Under the pieces are notes generated by a model. The model ran no database searches. It had not been told where the DNA came from and saw only the letters and a list, made by a program, of their open reading frames with translations. A stretch of 7,110 nucleotides of DNA from an uncultured bacterium (lineage in GTDB: Bacteria > Pseudomonadota > Gammaproteobacteria > Burkholderiales > Burkholderiaceae_F), in assembly GCA_905215795.1 (NCBI GenBank), contig CAJMRV010000087.1:1-7110 (forward strand), given 5' to 3'. This document shows positions 4,803-7,110 of this stretch, piece after piece. How positions within the stretch are numbered: the first letter of the stretch is position 1; every line of letters begins with the position of its first letter. A program made the position numbers and the translations under genes.

Positions 4803-6395
4803 TCAATCATGGAACTGTCCATTATAAACCCGAGACCAACGCGCTTTCTTGGAAAAACACACAATCCAGGAAATGAGCAGGAGAAGCGCCGCCGCCAGGA
4901 GCGGATAACGTTCCCCCGCGCGCACGTAGAGCGGCTCGGCCCCTTCGAGGCGGTAGGCCTCGAGGGTCATGGTGTCGACGGCCTCGTCGGAGAGTCGTTC
5001 GAGGACGCCTCCCCGGTGGTCGATCCAGGCGGTCGGGCCGTCGTTGCTCACGCTCACCACGGGACGTCCCGCCTCGACGGCGCGCACGCGCGCCATCTGG
5101 AGCTGCTGGCCGCGGATGCCCGGGCCGAACCAGGCGAGGTTCGAGGTGAGCACGATCAGGTCGGGCGAGCTTCCGTTGAAGAAGCTGCGCACGGTCCCGC
5201 CGTAGAGGTTTTCGTAGCAGATGAGCATGCCGATCCTGAGACCCCCGGCCTCGAAGAGGGGCTGCCCCCTCGAGCCCGCGCTCAGGTCCTGCATGGGGAT
5301 GCCGAGGGCGTCGACGAGCGGGCGCGCCACGGAGGGCACGTACTCGCCGAAGGGCACGAGGTCGCGCTTGTCGACCTTGAAGACGCGGTCGCCCTCCCAG
5401 AGGAAGGCCGTGTTGTGGATGCGGCGGCCCTCCACGCGGAAGCCGCTCAGCACCACGGGCGCCGCGGCGGCGCGGCGCAGTTCGTAGAGGCCCGGGATCG
5501 ACGGGAGGTCATCCGTCCTGAAGGGACGTCCGAGGAGTCCCTCGGGTGTGAGAAGCAGCCGGTGCCCGGGCTTGGCGTCCGCGGGCCAGGCGCCCGAGAC
5601 GAGCGGCGCGACCGAGGCGAGGCGCGAGGCGTCGCTCGGACGGTAGGTGAAGCTGATCAGGGGGAGCTGCGGCTGGACGGCGCGCACCCAGAGTCCGCTC
5701 TCGGGGACGACGGCGGGACCCGGGGCCTTCTGCCAGAGGCCGGCGAGCCAGGCGCACGCGCCCGCCCAGACAAAGAGCGAGACGAGCCCGGCCGCGAGCG
5801 TGCGCATCGAGGTGCACCGCGAGGCGAAGACCGTGCCCGTCCAGAACGCCCCCGTGAGGAGCGCGAGCGACATCGCGAACGAGCCCCCGTAGGAGGCGAG
5901 CGATAGGAGCGGCGTGGAGACGGCGGCGTAGCCCGTCTCGAGCCAGCCGAAGTCGGGGAAGACGTGTCCGCGGACGAAGTCGAGGAGCGCCCAGGCGACG
6001 GCGAACGACGTGGCGGCCGCCCATGGGGAGCGCGAAGCAAGGGGTTTGGAGACGGCCGAGGCCGCCACCGGGAAGAGTGCGAGGCCCGAGGCGAGGAGCG
6101 CCCAGCCGGCGAGCGCCATCCACATCGGAAGGCCGCCGAAGAGATGCATCGAGCGGACCACCCAGAAGAGGCCCGCGCCGAAGTAGCCGGCGGCGAAGAG
6201 CCACGTCAGGCCCGCCGCGCCCCGTTTGGTGGGCGAGGTGATCCAGAGCGTGGCGAAGGAGGCCAGGGCCAGTGCGGAGAGGACGCCCTCGTAGGGGAGC
6301 GGCCCCGAAGAAAAGCCGATCGAGAAGACCATGCCGAGCACGGCCGAGGCGGATGCGCGCAGGGCGCGGCGCGGCCGGGCGTCGGCGCCGTACAT
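4803..6395 (-). CDS. lnt: Apolipoprotein N-acyltransferase Lnt
   Basis: Inner-membrane enzyme that transfers an acyl chain from a phospholipid to the N-terminal cysteine of apolipoproteins, the last step of lipoprotein maturation. The 530-residue product (E. coli 512) has the expected layout: about seven hydrophobic N-terminal segments (roughly residues 12-220), a periplasmic nitrilase-like domain (about 235-485) and a C-terminal membrane segment (about 497-514). Catalytic residues, numbered from the ATG, are Glu285 in LLLTPEGLL, Lys343 in VDKRDLVPFGEY and Cys393 in LICYENLYG. Glu351 (FGEY) and Glu395 (CYE) match further essential residues of E. coli Lnt. The start could be GTG at 6398 or ATG at 6395. 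I chose the ATG because it forms a TGATG junction with the corC stop, with a purine-rich GAGAGGG about 11 bases upstream. The usual family motif SNDAWFG reads SNLAWFG here (see findings). The conserved corC-lnt order supports the call. Confidence 0.96.
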   Translation of the reverse strand: MYGADARPRRALRASASAVLGMVFSIGFSSGPLPYEGVLSALALASFATLWITSPTKRGAAGLTWLFAAGYFGAGLFWVVRSMHLFGGLPMWMALAGWALLASGLALFPVAASAVSKPLASRSPWAAATSFAVAWALLDFVRGHVFPDFGWLETGYAAVSTPLLSLASYGGSFAMSLALLTGAFWTGTVFASRCTSMRTLAAGLVSLFVWAGACAWLAGLWQKAPGPAVVPESGLWVRAVQPQLPLISFTYRPSDASRLASVAPLVSGAWPADAKPGHRLLLTPEGLLGRPFRTDDLPSIPGLYELRRAAAAPVVLSGFRVEGRRIHNTAFLWEGDRVFKVDKRDLVPFGEYVPSVARPLVDALGIPMQDLSAGSRGQPLFEAGGLRIGMLICYENLYGGTVRSFFNGSSPDLIVLTSNLAWFGPGIRGQQLQMARVRAVEAGRPVVSVSNDGPTAWIDHRGGVLERLSDEAVDTMTLEAYRLEGAEPLYVRAGERYPLLAAALLLLISWIVCFSKKARWSRVYNGQFHD

Positions 6396-7110
6396 CACAG
6401 CGGCACCCTCTCAACGCGCACGAGCGCCACCTGGCGCGCGTCCGAGCGCAGGATGCGGAAGCGGAAGCCCTTCTCGGAGATCTCCTCGCCTTCACGCGGG
6501 ACGTGTTCGAAACGGTCCATGACGAGGCCGCCGATCGTCTCGACGAAGTCGTCCTCGAGGTCCGCGTCGAAGTATTCGTTGAACTGCTTGAGGTTGGTCT
6601 GCGCCTTGACGCGCCAGCCCGACCCGTCGGGCACGATGTTGTCCTTTTCGTCGTCCTCGTCGAACTCGTCGTCGATCTCGCCGACGATCTGCTCGATGAC
6701 GTCCTCGATCGTGATCAGTCCGGAGACGGAGCCGTACTCGTCGACGACGAGCGCCATGTGGGTGCGGGTGGACTTGAAGTCCCGGAGCAGCACGTTGCTC
6801 GGCTGGCTCTCGGGGATGAAGCGGGCGGGACGGAGCACCGAGGCGACGTCGAGCCCAGGGTTGTCGATCAATCCCAGGAGGTCCTTGGCATGGAGAATGC
6901 CGAGGACGTTGTCCATGTCGTCCTTGTAGACGGGCACGCGGGAGCGCCCCGAGGCGATCAGGCGCGGGAGCCACTCGGAACGGGGCTCGGAGAGGTCGAC
7001 GGCGTCGAACTTGGCGCGCGGGATCATGAGGTCGACGGCCCTGCGTTCGGAAACGGTCAGGGCGCCCTCCATCATGAGGAAGGTCTCCTCGTCGAGGACG
7101 CCGCCTTCGC
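6395..7110 (-). CDS. corC: CorC/YbeX-type CBS-domain protein, 5'-truncated by the window edge
   Basis: Cytoplasmic CBS-domain protein of the CorC/YbeX/HlyC family, historically linked to Mg2+/Co2+ efflux and more recently to ribosome metabolism. The reading frame stays open to the window edge. It shows 237 residues, so about 50-60 N-terminal residues are missing compared with E. coli CorC (292 aa). An internal Met pair at 7070-7075 is not the start, because the in-frame residues before it (GGVLDEETFL) match the family. Visible in order are the family signature DLMIPR, a first CBS domain (about 60 residues, SRVPVYKDD...LLGLI), a second CBS domain containing VDEYGSVSGLITIEDVIEQI, an acidic linker (DDEFDEDDEKD), and a CorC_HlyC C-terminal domain (FNEYFDADLEDDFVETIGG...HVPREGEE). 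The stop TGA (6395-6397) shares one base with the lnt ATG, so the two genes form one operon. The exact function of this family is unsettled; family membership is secure. Confidence 0.93.
   Translation of the reverse strand, partial: EGGVLDEETFLMMEGALTVSERRAVDLMIPRAKFDAVDLSEPRSEWLPRLIASGRSRVPVYKDDMDNVLGILHAKDLLGLIDNPGLDVASVLRPARFIPESQPSNVLLRDFKSTRTHMALVVDEYGSVSGLITIEDVIEQIVGEIDDEFDEDDEKDNIVPDGSGWRVKAQTNLKQFNEYFDADLEDDFVETIGGLVMDRFEHVPREGEEISEKGFRFRILRSDARQVALVRVERVPL

Noticed and set aside
4809..5906. A 365-codon plus-strand open frame opposite lnt
   Set aside because: It is in register with lnt and ends where lnt uses a CTA codon. The translation is Arg/Glu/Gly-rich, typical of a shadow frame in GC-rich DNA.
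6614..6680. Acidic low-complexity stretch in CorC (DDEFDEDDEKD)
   Set aside because: An acidic linker between the second CBS domain and the C-terminal domain is usual in CorC proteins.

Overview
The window is a GC-rich (by eye roughly 60-65% G+C), densely coding bacterial segment with every supported gene on the minus strand. The order of transcription, from high to low coordinates, is corC (5'-truncated by the window edge) > lnt > glyQ > glyS > plsC > a YgjP/DUF45-type zinc metallopeptidase. From memory, this is the gene neighbourhood of Betaproteobacteria, order Burkholderiales, where ybeY-corC-lnt-glyQ-glyS-gmhB-plsC-ygjP-gloA is a common order. A two-subunit (alpha2beta2) glycyl-tRNA synthetase and the outer-membrane lipoprotein enzyme Lnt fit a Gram-negative proteobacterium. 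A host-associated lineage such as Sutterellaceae is possible, but that is only a guess.

Layout: positions 6395-7110 hold the C-terminal 237 residues of a CorC/YbeX-type CBS-domain protein. Its stop codon overlaps the lnt start (TGATG), so the two are almost certainly translationally coupled. A 93-107 bp gap follows lnt and carries a plausible Rho-independent terminator, a weak promoter and a perfect 7+7 bp palindrome over the presumed -10 element. glyQ and glyS come next, 20 bp apart. A 164 bp non-coding gap after glyS is unusually rich in inverted repeats, and it lies where many Burkholderiales carry gmhB. plsC and the metallopeptidase gene follow, overlapping by 23 bp. The last 33 bp end in a Shine-Dalgarno-like stretch that probably serves the next minus-strand gene.

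Functionally the cluster combines cell-envelope biogenesis (Lnt finishes lipoprotein acylation; PlsC makes phosphatidic acid for phospholipids) with translation (GlyRS charges tRNA-Gly; CorC/YbeX relatives are tied to Mg2+/Co2+ handling and ribosome metabolism). This is conserved housekeeping DNA. I found no mobile element, CRISPR array, phage gene, toxin-antitoxin pair or RNA gene, and no evidence of a novel multi-gene system. The points most worth a second look are the non-coding switch-like structures around glyQS, the missing gmhB, and departures from family consensus in Lnt and GlyQ.
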